17,399 bases of DNA from DATJGR01 sp035494855 (GTDB lineage: Bacteria; Pseudomonadota; Gammaproteobacteria; Pseudomonadales; Azotimanducaceae). The position numbers and the translations under genes were made by a program. The stretch lies in the NCBI GenBank assembly GCA_035494855.1, contig DATJGR010000124.1, positions 1 through 17,399 of the forward strand, given 5' to 3'. The notes beneath the pieces were generated by a model. It had not been told where the DNA came from and did no database searches. It saw only the letters and a program-made list of their open reading frames with translations. Position 1 is the first letter of the stretch. Every line of letters begins with the position of its first letter. Of the stretch, positions 7,887-15,645 are shown in pieces.

Positions 7887-8905
7887 GTGCGCACCGCCGG
7901 GCCGCAAAGCGTTTGCCACACGCGTTCCGGATTGATCGTTGCGAAGCACGCAGGTTCGACCCGCATCGTATCGGCGAACACCGGAGGGCCGCGATAGCCG
8001 CACTGCCTCTTCAGGCACGGCGCGCAAACGAACTGCGCCGACAGGTTGGTGACCGACGCGCCGCGACAGCCGGTGAGCGACGCATCGGTGGGACCGTACA
8101 GCGCGAGGGTTCGTACGCCGAGCGCGGCCGCGAGATGGCCGATGCCGGAATCGGCGCTGACCACCGCGGCGCTGTGCGCCAACAGGTCGATCATGCCGCG
8201 CAGGTCGAGCCGGCGCGCCACTTCCGCGCCAGGCGCCAGCGCGGCGATGCGGCGCGCGCGGGCTTCCTCTTCTTTGCTGCCCCACGGTAGCGTCACGCGC
8301 TCGCCGCCCCGCAATGCGCGGCGCGCCAGTTCCGCCCAGAACGGCTCGGGCCAGTGTTTGCTGGTCCACGTCGTGCCGTGTGCCAGCAGCAAGCCCGACG
8401 CATCGCCGCGCTCGGCGCGCACGCCGTAGTCGATCGCAGCGACGGGTATCGGATAGCCGAGCGCGCCCGCAAACAGTGCGCGTTGCCGATCGATCGCGTG
8501 CTGCCGCCGTGCGACCGCTACGCCGCGTCGATAGGCCCACGACGCCACCCGCTCGCGTGCCGACCCCGCGTTGAACCCGACGCGATCGCCACGGGCGACG
8601 CACGCCACGACCGCGCTCTTGATCAGCCCTTGCGAATCGAGCACGACGTCGTACGACTCGGCGCGAATGTTCCGCACCGAATCGAGGATCTCGCGACCGG
8701 CGCCCGCCCATTGTTCACGCCAGCGCCGGATCGCCACCGGAACGATCTTCGTCACCGCCGGATGCAGCGCCGGTATCGCCCGAAAGCGCTCTTCGACCAC
8801 CCAATGCACTTCGAGACCCGGGTGCGCTCGGGCTGCGTCAGTGACGGCCGGCAGCGCGTGCACGACGTCGCCGAGCGACGAGAGCTTCACCAGCAGCAGG
8901 CGCAT
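7883..8905 (-). CDS. waaC: LPS heptosyltransferase I WaaC
   Basis: This 340-residue GT9 family enzyme transfers the first L-glycero-D-manno-heptose from ADP-heptose to Kdo2-lipid A at the cytoplasmic face of the inner membrane. It begins MRLLLVKLSSLGDVVHALP, the WaaC signature with D13 as the expected catalytic aspartate. Other family motifs are VLDSQGLIKSA (88-98), HGTTWTSKHWP (176-186) and SADSGIGHLAAALG (250-263) in the ADP-heptose site, then YGPTD. A cysteine group CAPCLKRQC lies at 294-302. The start at 8905 shares one base with the waaF stop (TGATG) and gives the canonical N-terminus, although the frame stays open to 9001. The 4-nt overlap with the downstream waaG fusion indicates coupled translation. 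Confidence 0.96.
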   Translation of the reverse strand: MRLLLVKLSSLGDVVHALPAVTDAARAHPGLEVHWVVEERFRAIPALHPAVTKIVPVAIRRWREQWAGAGREILDSVRNIRAESYDVVLDSQGLIKSAVVACVARGDRVGFNAGSARERVASWAYRRGVAVARRQHAIDRQRALFAGALGYPIPVAAIDYGVRAERGDASGLLLAHGTTWTSKHWPEPFWAELARRALRGGERVTLPWGSKEEEARARRIAALAPGAEVARRLDLRGMIDLLAHSAAVVSADSGIGHLAAALGVRTLALYGPTDASLTGCRGASVTNLSAQFVCAPCLKRQCGYRGPPVFADTMRVEPACFATINPERVWQTLCGPAVRT

Positions 8906-9909
8906 CAGTGCAGCAACTCCGCCACGACGCGCTCCGGCATCAGCCGATTGAGGCAATCGGTGTGGCCAAGCGGACACGTCCGCTCGAAGCACGGGCTGCA
9001 CGGCAACGCGTCACGAATCACGCGCGCGCAGGGCGACAACGGCGGCGTGAACGCCGGGCTCGACGAGCCGTAAATCGCCACCACCGGTACACCGAGTGCG
9101 CACGCAACGTGCATCAGTCCGGAGTCGTTGGTGACGACCTGCCGCGCAAGGCTGAGCAGATCCACCGCGTCGAGCAGCTGCGTTCGGCCGGCCAGATCGA
9201 ATATGCGTCGCTGCGCCGACGGCGGCACAGAGGCGCGAATGGCGGCGCACACGGCCGCGTCGCCTTGTGCCCCGAACAACCAGACCTGTCCATTGCGATG
9301 CACGTGCTCCGCCGCCACGGCTGCGTAATGCGCCGACGGCCAGCGTTTCGCCGGTCCGTATTCAGCACCGGGGCACAGGGCGAGGATCGGCTGATCGGTG
9401 GCCAGACCGAGTTCGGTGGCGAGCGCGGCGGCGCGTACCGGATCGGCCGTGAGCTTCGGTTCGACGTCGCGTGTGGGTGAGTTCGCTGCATCGGCCAGCG
9501 CGACGAATCGGTCGATGAGACGAGGCAGTCGCTCCGTGTCGAGCGCGCGGACATCGTTCAATACGCCATAGCGCCATTCGCCGCGCCAGCCGGTGCGCCG
9601 CGGAATACCCGCGAAAAACGGCACTAGCGCAGACTTGAAACTGTTCGGCAGCACGATCGCGCGATCGTAGCCGACCCGGCGCAACGCGTGTCCCACGTCG
9701 AGCCGCACCCGCCAGTCGAGTTCGCCGTGCCGAACCGGCAGCGTGACGACGTCGGTCACGCCCGGCATCCGGCGGCCCAGCGGCGCGCTCGCCGGCGGCG
9801 CCAGGACGTGAATTTCGGCGTCGCGCTGCGCGGCTAGCAGCGTTTGAACGAGCGCATGCGCGACCACCATGTCGCCGACCCAGGCCGGACCCACGATCAG
9901 GAGCTTCAT
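8905..9909 (-). CDS. waaF: LPS heptosyltransferase II WaaF
   Basis: This 334-residue GT9 enzyme adds heptose II to heptose I of the inner core, using ADP-heptose in the cytoplasm. It begins MKLLIVGPAWVGDMVVAHAL, the WaaF signature with D13. It then shows IVLPNSFKSALVPF (85-98), LCPGAEYGPAKRWP (178-191), VTNDSGLMHVACALG (259-273) and YGSSSPAFTPPLS (280-292). The C-terminal cysteine group CSPCFERTCPLGHTDCL (304-320) is typical of WaaF. ATG 9909 is the only start giving this N-terminus. It follows ilvE after 32 nt and has no well-spaced Shine-Dalgarno of its own; see the finding about a four-codon upstream frame. Length and motifs are normal for the family. Confidence 0.96.
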   Translation of the reverse strand: MKLLIVGPAWVGDMVVAHALVQTLLAAQRDAEIHVLAPPASAPLGRRMPGVTDVVTLPVRHGELDWRVRLDVGHALRRVGYDRAIVLPNSFKSALVPFFAGIPRRTGWRGEWRYGVLNDVRALDTERLPRLIDRFVALADAANSPTRDVEPKLTADPVRAAALATELGLATDQPILALCPGAEYGPAKRWPSAHYAAVAAEHVHRNGQVWLFGAQGDAAVCAAIRASVPPSAQRRIFDLAGRTQLLDAVDLLSLARQVVTNDSGLMHVACALGVPVVAIYGSSSPAFTPPLSPCARVIRDALPCSPCFERTCPLGHTDCLNRLMPERVVAELLH

Positions 9910-9941
9910 CGGCGTTTCATGGGCGAGCGCCTTTGCGGCAG

Positions 9942-10883
9942 CTAAGCACCGTCGGCGACGGGCGTGTGCCACTCCGGATGCATGTTGCGTTTGCCGCGTA
10001 CCTGATCGAAGTACAGCGCCTGCAACTTCGCGGTGATCGGGCCGCGAGCACCGCTGCCGATGGCGCGACCGTCGAGCTCGCGGATTGGCAGCACCTCGGC
10101 GGCGGTGCCGGTGAAGAACGCTTCGTCGGCGATGTAGACCTCGTCGCGCGTGATCCGCCGTTCGCGCACCGCCAGACCCAACTCGTCGGCCAGCGCCATC
10201 AGCGTGCGCCGCGTCACCCCGTTGAGGCACGACGTCAGCTCGGGCGTATGCAGTTCGCCGTCGTGCACGACGAAGACGTTTTCACCGCTGCCTTCGGCCA
10301 CGTAGCCCTCGGCGTCGAGCAGCAGCGCTTCGTCGGCGCCACAATCGAGCGCTTCGCGCAGCGCCAGCAGCGAGTTGATGTAGTTGCCGTTCGCTTTCGC
10401 CTTGCACATGGTGATGTTGACGTGATGCCGCGTGTACGACGACGTTCGGACTTTGATGCCGCGATCGCGCGCTGCAGGGTCCATGTACGACGGCCACGCC
10501 CACGCGGCGATGCTGACGTTCACGGTGAGACCTTCGGCGCGCAGACCCATCTGCTCCGACCCGAGGAAACACATCGGGCGCAGATACCCTTCATCGAGCC
10601 CGTTCGCTTTCACCACCTGACACTGCGCCGCGTTCAGCTCGTCTTTCGAGTACGGAATCTTCATGCCGAGGATGTGCGCCGAATCGAACAGCCGCTGGGT
10701 GTGATCGTGCAGCCGGAAGATCGTTGCGCCGCGGTGGGTGGCGTAAGCCCGCACGCCTTCGAATACGCCGAGTCCGTAGTGCAGCGTGTGAGTGAGCACG
10801 TGCACTTTCGCATCGCGCCACGGCACCAGTTCGCCGTTCATCCAGATCCAGCCATCGCGGTCTGCGAATGAAGGGGTCGCCAT
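9942..10883 (-). CDS. ilvE: Branched-chain amino acid aminotransferase IlvE
   Basis: This 313-residue fold-type IV PLP aminotransferase catalyses the last step of valine, leucine and isoleucine synthesis, exchanging the amino group with glutamate/2-oxoglutarate. Family features seen are HYGLGVFEGVRAY (35-47), KAKANGNYINSLLA (161-174) with K163 as the expected PLP lysine, LLLDAEGYVAEGSGENVF (187-204) with E198 in the usual cofactor position, and TGTAAEVLPIRELDGRAIG (258-276). The start at ATG 10883 is backed by an AAGGAG seven bases upstream, inside the end of glnE. The gap to glnE is 4 nt. Its place between glnE and waaF matches the Pseudomonas locus, so linkage to LPS genes looks inherited rather than newly acquired. 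The length is normal. Confidence 0.96.
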   Translation of the reverse strand: MATPSFADRDGWIWMNGELVPWRDAKVHVLTHTLHYGLGVFEGVRAYATHRGATIFRLHDHTQRLFDSAHILGMKIPYSKDELNAAQCQVVKANGLDEGYLRPMCFLGSEQMGLRAEGLTVNVSIAAWAWPSYMDPAARDRGIKVRTSSYTRHHVNITMCKAKANGNYINSLLALREALDCGADEALLLDAEGYVAEGSGENVFVVHDGELHTPELTSCLNGVTRRTLMALADELGLAVRERRITRDEVYIADEAFFTGTAAEVLPIRELDGRAIGSGARGPITAKLQALYFDQVRGKRNMHPEWHTPVADGA

Positions 10884-10887
10884 CGAG

Positions 10888-13695
10888 TTACTCCTTTACC
10901 ACCTCGGGCGTGAGCAGGCGGGCCCACTGCCGGCGGATCAGCGTTACATTGCGTTCGAGAACCTCTCGGGCGCGGCCATCGTCGGGAATATCCAGTGCTT
11001 CGCGGTGTCGCTCCGCGCGCAGCGCGAGGTAGGCATCTTTCAGGGCCGCCGCCGTCTCCCCCTCGAGGAGCCCCACGTTCGCCGCCGTTTCGAGGATACG
11101 AACGTTGTCGGTCCAGTCGGCGAGCGATGGATGCTCAGAGGCCGCAGCCAAGACGAGGTATTGGACCATAAACTCTATATCCACGATACCGCCGGCGTCC
11201 CGCTTGAGGTCGACCGACGCGCTCGCCGACTCACCGACGCGGCGTCGCATGTCGACGATCGCGCGCCGCAGGTCGGTGCGATCGCGCGCGCGACAGAGAA
11301 TCGCCCGGCGGATTCTCTCGAACACCGCGCTGACGGCGCGATCGCCGGCGACCGGACGCGCACGCACGAGCGCCTGGTGTTCCCACACCCAGGCGTCGTT
11401 GCGCTGGTACTGCTCGAACGCGGCGAGCGAACTCACCATGGTGCCGGCCTGCCCCGACGGGCGCAGTCGGGTGTCGACGTCGTACAGCGCGCCGGTATGC
11501 GTGCGGGCCGTGAGGATGTGCAGCAAGCGCCGCACCATCCGGTGCAGGAACCGGTTGTACTGCGCGTCGACGTCGTGCAGGAACACGATGTCGAGATCGG
11601 AACCGGGACCGAGCTCCAGTCCGCCGAGTTTGCCGAAGCCGATGATCGCGAACGACGGGGGCGGCGCCTCGATCGTTTCTGCGGTTCGCTTCCACGCGAG
11701 CTGCAACGCTTCCTGCAGGATCACCTCGGCGAGAAACGTCAGATAGTCCGAGACGTTCATCAACGGCAGGATGCCGCGGACCTCGCACGCGGCGACGCGG
11801 AACTGATGCGTCTCTTTGAATGCGCGTAGAACGTCGAGCTCGGCTTCTTCTCCGCCGCGCTCGACCGCGGCGAGGCGCGCACGCAATTCCGTTCGCAGCG
11901 CGTCGATGTCGGGGATCGTATACAGCAGCGCCGGATCGAGCAGCTCGTCGAGCAACATCGGATGTCGGCTCAACTCGTCCGCGAGCCAGCGACTCGCGCC
12001 GCAGATCTCGACCAGCAATCGCAACGCAGCCGGGTTTTCCAGCAACAGTACATAGTAGGCAGAGCGCCGTACCGTGGCTTCGAGCAGTGGCACGAGCCGC
12101 GCCAGCGTGAGGTCCGGCCGCGCGCTGGCTTGTGCCTCGCGGAGAAGTTTCGGTATCAGCGCGTCGAGACGCGCGCGACCTTCGCTGCCCACCCATGGCC
12201 GGTCGCGCGTCGTGCACAGGCGCTGGATCAGCGTCACCACGTCCTCTGCGGAACCGAAACCGGCCGCCGCGAGTTCCGCTGCGAGGGCTTGCAGGTCACC
12301 GCCCAGCCAGACCGGCTGCCACGGGTCGATTGCGTCGGCATCGCCGGCCTGAATCACCGACTCGAACGCGCGCGCGACGATCGCGCGCTGCTCAGCCAGG
12401 GCGATTCCAAACTGCACAAAATCGGCGAAACCCATGCCCGTGGCGACGCGCGCCTGATCGAGTGGCGCCTCCGGAAGCAGTTGCGTCTGCTCGTCGCGTA
12501 TCGCCTGCAGCCGGTGTTCGACGTTACGCAGAAACCGGTACGCCGTCGCCAACCGGTCGGCCTGTGCGCGCGCCATCAGCTTGTGCGACGCGAGTGCATG
12601 CAGCGTCTCCACCACGCCGGTGCATTGCAGGGCAGGCTGTCGACCGGCCCAGATCAGCTGATGCATCTGCGCGACGAACTCCACTTCGCGGATGCCGCCG
12701 GGACCGAGCTTCACGTCGTCGCGCATCGCGCTGCGGCTGCGTTCCGTATCGATCCGGCTCTTCATCTCGCGCAGCGACTGGATCGCGCCGAAGTCGAGAT
12801 AGCGGCGGAACACGAACGGCTTCAGGTCGTCTATCAGGCGCCGTCCCGCCGCCAGATCGCCGGCACACGCGCGCGCGCGTATCCACGCATACCGCTCCCA
12901 ATCGCGACCCTGCTCCTCGTAATAGCGCTCGATCGCATCGAAGTGCAGCACCAGCGCCCCGCTGTCGCCGTACGGACGCAGTCGCATGTCCACCCGGAAT
13001 ACGAAGCCGTCGACCGTGATCGTATCGAGCACGTTGATCAGCTTCTGCCCGAGTCGCATGAAGAATTGCTGATTGGTCCGGGCGCCGGTGCGCGTCTCGC
13101 CCTGTTCGGGATAAGCGAGTATCAGATCGACGTCGGACGACAGGTTCAGTTCGCCGGCACCGAGCTTCCCCAGCGCAATCACGACCAATTGCTGCGGTTC
13201 GGAAGAGTCGTGCCCGATCGGCTCGCCATCAGTCGCGACGGCCCATTCGTGCAGCTTCGACACCGCAGCATCGATCAGCCGATCGGCGAGACGGGTCAGC
13301 GAGCGCGTAGTCTCCGCGAGGTCGGAGCGGCCATTCAGATCGCGCCAGATGATGTGGAGCATGGCCGCGTTGCGCAGCCGTCGCAGGAGCTTCTTCAGAC
13401 CGTCGACGTCTTCGATGTCGCCGAGCCTATGGCCGACGGAGTCACCCTGCGGCGCGTGCCGATAGGTCCTCGCTTCGAGAAACGCGACGAACGCTCCCGG
13501 ATCCGCCAGCGCAACCGTCTCGACGAACTCGCTCAGCGCGAACGTCCGCGCCAGTTCCCGCATGTCGTCCGGTTCGGCGGCGAGCCACGCGTTCGCGCGC
13601 GCGCCGGTGTCGGGGTCGAGCCGTTCCTGAAAGCGCTGCCATGCCGCGGTCGCCGCACCGGCGAGTCGGGGCTCTAGAAAACTCGGGGCGAACAC
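10888..13695 (-). CDS. glnE: Glutamine synthetase adenylyltransferase / adenylyl-removing enzyme GlnE
   Basis: This 935-residue bifunctional enzyme attaches AMP to and removes it from glutamine synthetase, answering PII (GlnB) and glutamine status in the cytoplasm. Two nucleotidyltransferase domains are visible. The N-terminal adenylyl-removing domain has GKLGAGELNLSSDVDLI (176-192, D188 and D190) and RVDMRLRPYG (D236). The C-terminal adenylyltransferase domain has GFGKLGGLELGPGSDLDIV (686-704, D700 and D702) and YDVDTRLRPSG (D741). GPGGIREVEF (331-340) and DAGGIVDIEFMVQY (833-846) are the expected helical partners. The length agrees with E. coli GlnE (about 946). The start is a GTG at 13695, the only reasonable start after the upstream gene's stop 13 nt earlier; the Shine-Dalgarno is poor, so expression may depend on coupling. 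Confidence 0.96.
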   Translation of the reverse strand: MFAPSFLEPRLAGAATAAWQRFQERLDPDTGARANAWLAAEPDDMRELARTFALSEFVETVALADPGAFVAFLEARTYRHAPQGDSVGHRLGDIEDVDGLKKLLRRLRNAAMLHIIWRDLNGRSDLAETTRSLTRLADRLIDAAVSKLHEWAVATDGEPIGHDSSEPQQLVVIALGKLGAGELNLSSDVDLILAYPEQGETRTGARTNQQFFMRLGQKLINVLDTITVDGFVFRVDMRLRPYGDSGALVLHFDAIERYYEEQGRDWERYAWIRARACAGDLAAGRRLIDDLKPFVFRRYLDFGAIQSLREMKSRIDTERSRSAMRDDVKLGPGGIREVEFVAQMHQLIWAGRQPALQCTGVVETLHALASHKLMARAQADRLATAYRFLRNVEHRLQAIRDEQTQLLPEAPLDQARVATGMGFADFVQFGIALAEQRAIVARAFESVIQAGDADAIDPWQPVWLGGDLQALAAELAAAGFGSAEDVVTLIQRLCTTRDRPWVGSEGRARLDALIPKLLREAQASARPDLTLARLVPLLEATVRRSAYYVLLLENPAALRLLVEICGASRWLADELSRHPMLLDELLDPALLYTIPDIDALRTELRARLAAVERGGEEAELDVLRAFKETHQFRVAACEVRGILPLMNVSDYLTFLAEVILQEALQLAWKRTAETIEAPPPSFAIIGFGKLGGLELGPGSDLDIVFLHDVDAQYNRFLHRMVRRLLHILTARTHTGALYDVDTRLRPSGQAGTMVSSLAAFEQYQRNDAWVWEHQALVRARPVAGDRAVSAVFERIRRAILCRARDRTDLRRAIVDMRRRVGESASASVDLKRDAGGIVDIEFMVQYLVLAAASEHPSLADWTDNVRILETAANVGLLEGETAAALKDAYLALRAERHREALDIPDDGRAREVLERNVTLIRRQWARLLTPEVVKE
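10891..10896 (-). promoter_or_regulatory. Strong ribosome binding site of ilvE
   Basis: AAGGAG sits 7 nt before the ilvE ATG and within the last codons of glnE. It is the best Shine-Dalgarno match I found in this operon. ilvE may therefore be translated more efficiently than its neighbours, several of which rely on overlapping stop/start codons. Confidence 0.75.
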
Positions 13696-13708
13696 GCGCT
13701 GACTCGCG

Positions 13709-15508
13709 CTATTCGATTTGGCTGGACGGAGTGACTCTTAGCACTTCGGCGATCGTGGTCAGGCCTGCGCCGACCTTCTGCGCACCGGACAACCGCAACG
13801 TCCGCATACCGTCTTTGATCCCTTGCACGCGCAACGTATCGATGTCGCTGTCGGCTTTGATCAGCTGCCGCAACCCTTCCGTCAGCAGCATGATTTCGTA
13901 GACGCCCATCCGGCCCTGATAGCCGGTGTCGCGGCACTCGAGACAACCGACCGGTCGCATGAACTGCGAGGGCGGCCGCGCCTTGAACGGTCGGGTCAGC
14001 AGATTCCACGCCTCGGCGTCGACCGCCTCCGGCTGTTTGCAATGCGGGCACAGCGTCCGCACCAGCCGCTGTGCCATCACGCCGACGACGGTGGCCTTGA
14101 TCAGATACGGCGGCACGCCGAGATCGATCAGTCGGGTGACCGCGCTTGGCGCGTCGTTGGTGTGCAGCGTGGAGATCACGAGGTGTCCGGTGAGCGCGGC
14201 CTGAATCGCCATCTCGGCGGTTTCGAGGTCGCGGATCTCGCCGACCATGATGATGTCCGGGTCTTGCCGCAACAGTGAGCGCACACCCGAAGCAAACGAC
14301 AGCTTGATCTGGTGCTGCACCTGCATCTGGTTGAACGACGGCTCTACGATTTCGATCGGGTCTTCGATCGTGCAGACGTTCACCTGCGGCGTCGCGAGCT
14401 GCTTCAGCGTCGAATAAAGGGTGGTGGTTTTACCGGACCCGGTCGGGCCGGTCACCAGCACGATGCCGTTGCTGGCATTCACCATCGCCTGCCACCGCTG
14501 GTTGTCGTCGCCGCCGAGACCGAGCTCCTGGAAATTGCGCAGCAATACGTCGGGGTCGAAGATCCGCGCGACCATCTTTTCGCCGAATGCAGTCGGCAAC
14601 GTCGACAGCCGCAGTTCGATCTCCTGACCGTCGGGGCTCTTGGTTTTCACACGGCCGTCCTGCGGCCGGCGCTTCTCGGCGACGTCCATCCGACCCAGAA
14701 TCTTCAGGCGGCTCGTCACCGCCGCGTTCACTGCCGGCGGCAGTTCGTACACGTGGTGCATCACGCCGTCGATGCGGAACCGCACGTGCCCCTTGTCGCG
14801 GCGCGGTTCAATGTGGATGTCGCTGGCGCGCTGGTCGAACGCGTACTGTAGCAGCCAGTCGACGATGTTGACGATGTGCGCGTCGTTCGCATCAGGCGAC
14901 TTCAGCTGCCCGAGTTCGAGCATCTGCTCGAAGTTCGTGACGTTCGATACCTCGAGACCCGCATCGGATGCTTTGGCGACCGACCGCGCCATCGTGTAGA
15001 ACTCGAGCATGTACCGCGTGAGTTCCTGCGGATTCGCCACGACCCGGACGATGCGCCGGCCGCGCAGCGTCTGAACCAGCATGCCTTCCCACGCCGCCAT
15101 GAACGGCTGCGCGCTGGCAATGACGATTTCCTCTTCCCGGACTTCTACCGCGAGAATGTTGTGGCGCTGCGCGAACGCATACGACATCACTTCGGTGGTT
15201 TTGTTGACGTTCACCTTCAGTGGGTCGATGCGGTAGTAGGGCTGGTGCGCCATGTCGCACAGCCAGTGAGTCAATTCGTCGAGATCGAGCTTCTTGGCGG
15301 GACGGCGCGGGTCGTCGAGTTCGCGCTCGGCGATGATCTCGATCGGGTGCATGTGCATCTGCTTCGCGGTGCGTGGCGCGATCAGGATGTCTTCGGCGTC
15401 GCGCTGCGAAACGATCTTTGCGCGCACCAGATCGTCGAGCACGCCGCGCAGTTCGAGCAGGCGTTCCGGGATGACGCGTTCCTTGAGGGGAGACTCGATT
15501 GCCGCCAT
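13709..15508 (-). CDS. GspE/PulE/PilB-family secretion/pilus ATPase (stand-alone)
   Basis: This 599-residue member of the type II secretion/type IV pilus ATPase family normally forms a hexamer that powers pilin or pseudopilin assembly at the inner membrane. The C-terminal motor is complete: Walker A GPTGSGKT (354-361), Asp box CTIEDPIE (379-386), Walker B DPDIIMVGEIRD (416-427), His box TGHLVISTLHTN (440-451) and a zinc-type tetracysteine (C487, C490, C522, C525). The N-terminal 200 residues form a T2SSE_N/MshEN-like region, but I do not see a clear RLG-type c-di-GMP motif. The start at ATG 15508 has AGGA five bases upstream. It leads the operon containing glnE, with no pilin, platform or secretin gene nearby, so its partner system is unknown. 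It is more likely an assembly than a retraction ATPase because of the tetracysteine and long N-domain. Confidence 0.9.
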   Translation of the reverse strand: MAAIESPLKERVIPERLLELRGVLDDLVRAKIVSQRDAEDILIAPRTAKQMHMHPIEIIAERELDDPRRPAKKLDLDELTHWLCDMAHQPYYRIDPLKVNVNKTTEVMSYAFAQRHNILAVEVREEEIVIASAQPFMAAWEGMLVQTLRGRRIVRVVANPQELTRYMLEFYTMARSVAKASDAGLEVSNVTNFEQMLELGQLKSPDANDAHIVNIVDWLLQYAFDQRASDIHIEPRRDKGHVRFRIDGVMHHVYELPPAVNAAVTSRLKILGRMDVAEKRRPQDGRVKTKSPDGQEIELRLSTLPTAFGEKMVARIFDPDVLLRNFQELGLGGDDNQRWQAMVNASNGIVLVTGPTGSGKTTTLYSTLKQLATPQVNVCTIEDPIEIVEPSFNQMQVQHQIKLSFASGVRSLLRQDPDIIMVGEIRDLETAEMAIQAALTGHLVISTLHTNDAPSAVTRLIDLGVPPYLIKATVVGVMAQRLVRTLCPHCKQPEAVDAEAWNLLTRPFKARPPSQFMRPVGCLECRDTGYQGRMGVYEIMLLTEGLRQLIKADSDIDTLRVQGIKDGMRTLRLSGAQKVGAGLTTIAEVLRVTPSSQIE

Positions 15509-15513
15509 GGCAT

Positions 15514-15517
15514 TCCT
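15514..15517 (-). promoter_or_regulatory. Ribosome binding site of the GspE-like gene
   Basis: AGGA occurs five bases before ATG 15508. It supports this start as the first coding position of the minus-strand operon. Confidence 0.5.
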
Positions 15518-15543
15518 GTGCGCGCGCCGGCGAAACTTTTGGC

Positions 15544-15572
15544 AGTTAACGGCATGCCCACAGGGTTTTCAA
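15544..15572 (-). promoter_or_regulatory. Candidate sigma-70 promoter of the minus-strand operon
   Basis: On the minus strand, TTGAAA (15567-15572, five of six matches to the -35 consensus) is followed after exactly 17 nt by TTAACT (15544-15549, only three of six matches to the -10). It would start transcription about 30 nt before ATG 15508. The spacing is ideal but the -10 is weak, so this is a candidate only. No other equally good pair was seen between the operon and argE. Confidence 0.3.
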
Positions 15573-15645
15573 GGCGCAAACCGCCCGCGAGACCGCAATA
15601 TTAGACCCCCTTCACGAAACCGGGCATTATCCTGCCGGAATCCCG

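Larger units (their letters stand above)
15509..15645. other. Divergent intergenic control region
   Basis: These 137 bp are the only substantial non-coding gap in the window and must carry promoters for the minus-strand operon and for argE-argA. Besides the minus-strand candidate, a plus-strand -10-like CATTAT (15625-15630) lies about 15 nt before the argE ATG, with only a poor -35 (TTAGAC, 15601-15606, 18-nt spacing). An 8-bp palindrome GGCATGCC lies at 15551-15558, within the spacer of the minus-strand promoter candidate. I could not identify an ArgR box or other named operator with confidence. Confidence 0.5.

Noticed and set aside
5568..8711. Reading the minus-strand frame from 8711 as one 1047-residue protein
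   Set aside because: The first 275 codons run out of frame through waaC and have shadow-type composition. The canonical WaaG N-terminus begins at GTG 7886, which overlaps the waaC stop.
11962..13677. A 571-codon open frame on the plus strand opposite glnE
   Set aside because: It is fully antisense to well-supported glnE coding sequence, its translation is rich in R, H and Q with no recognisable motif, and such long shadow frames are expected at this GC content.
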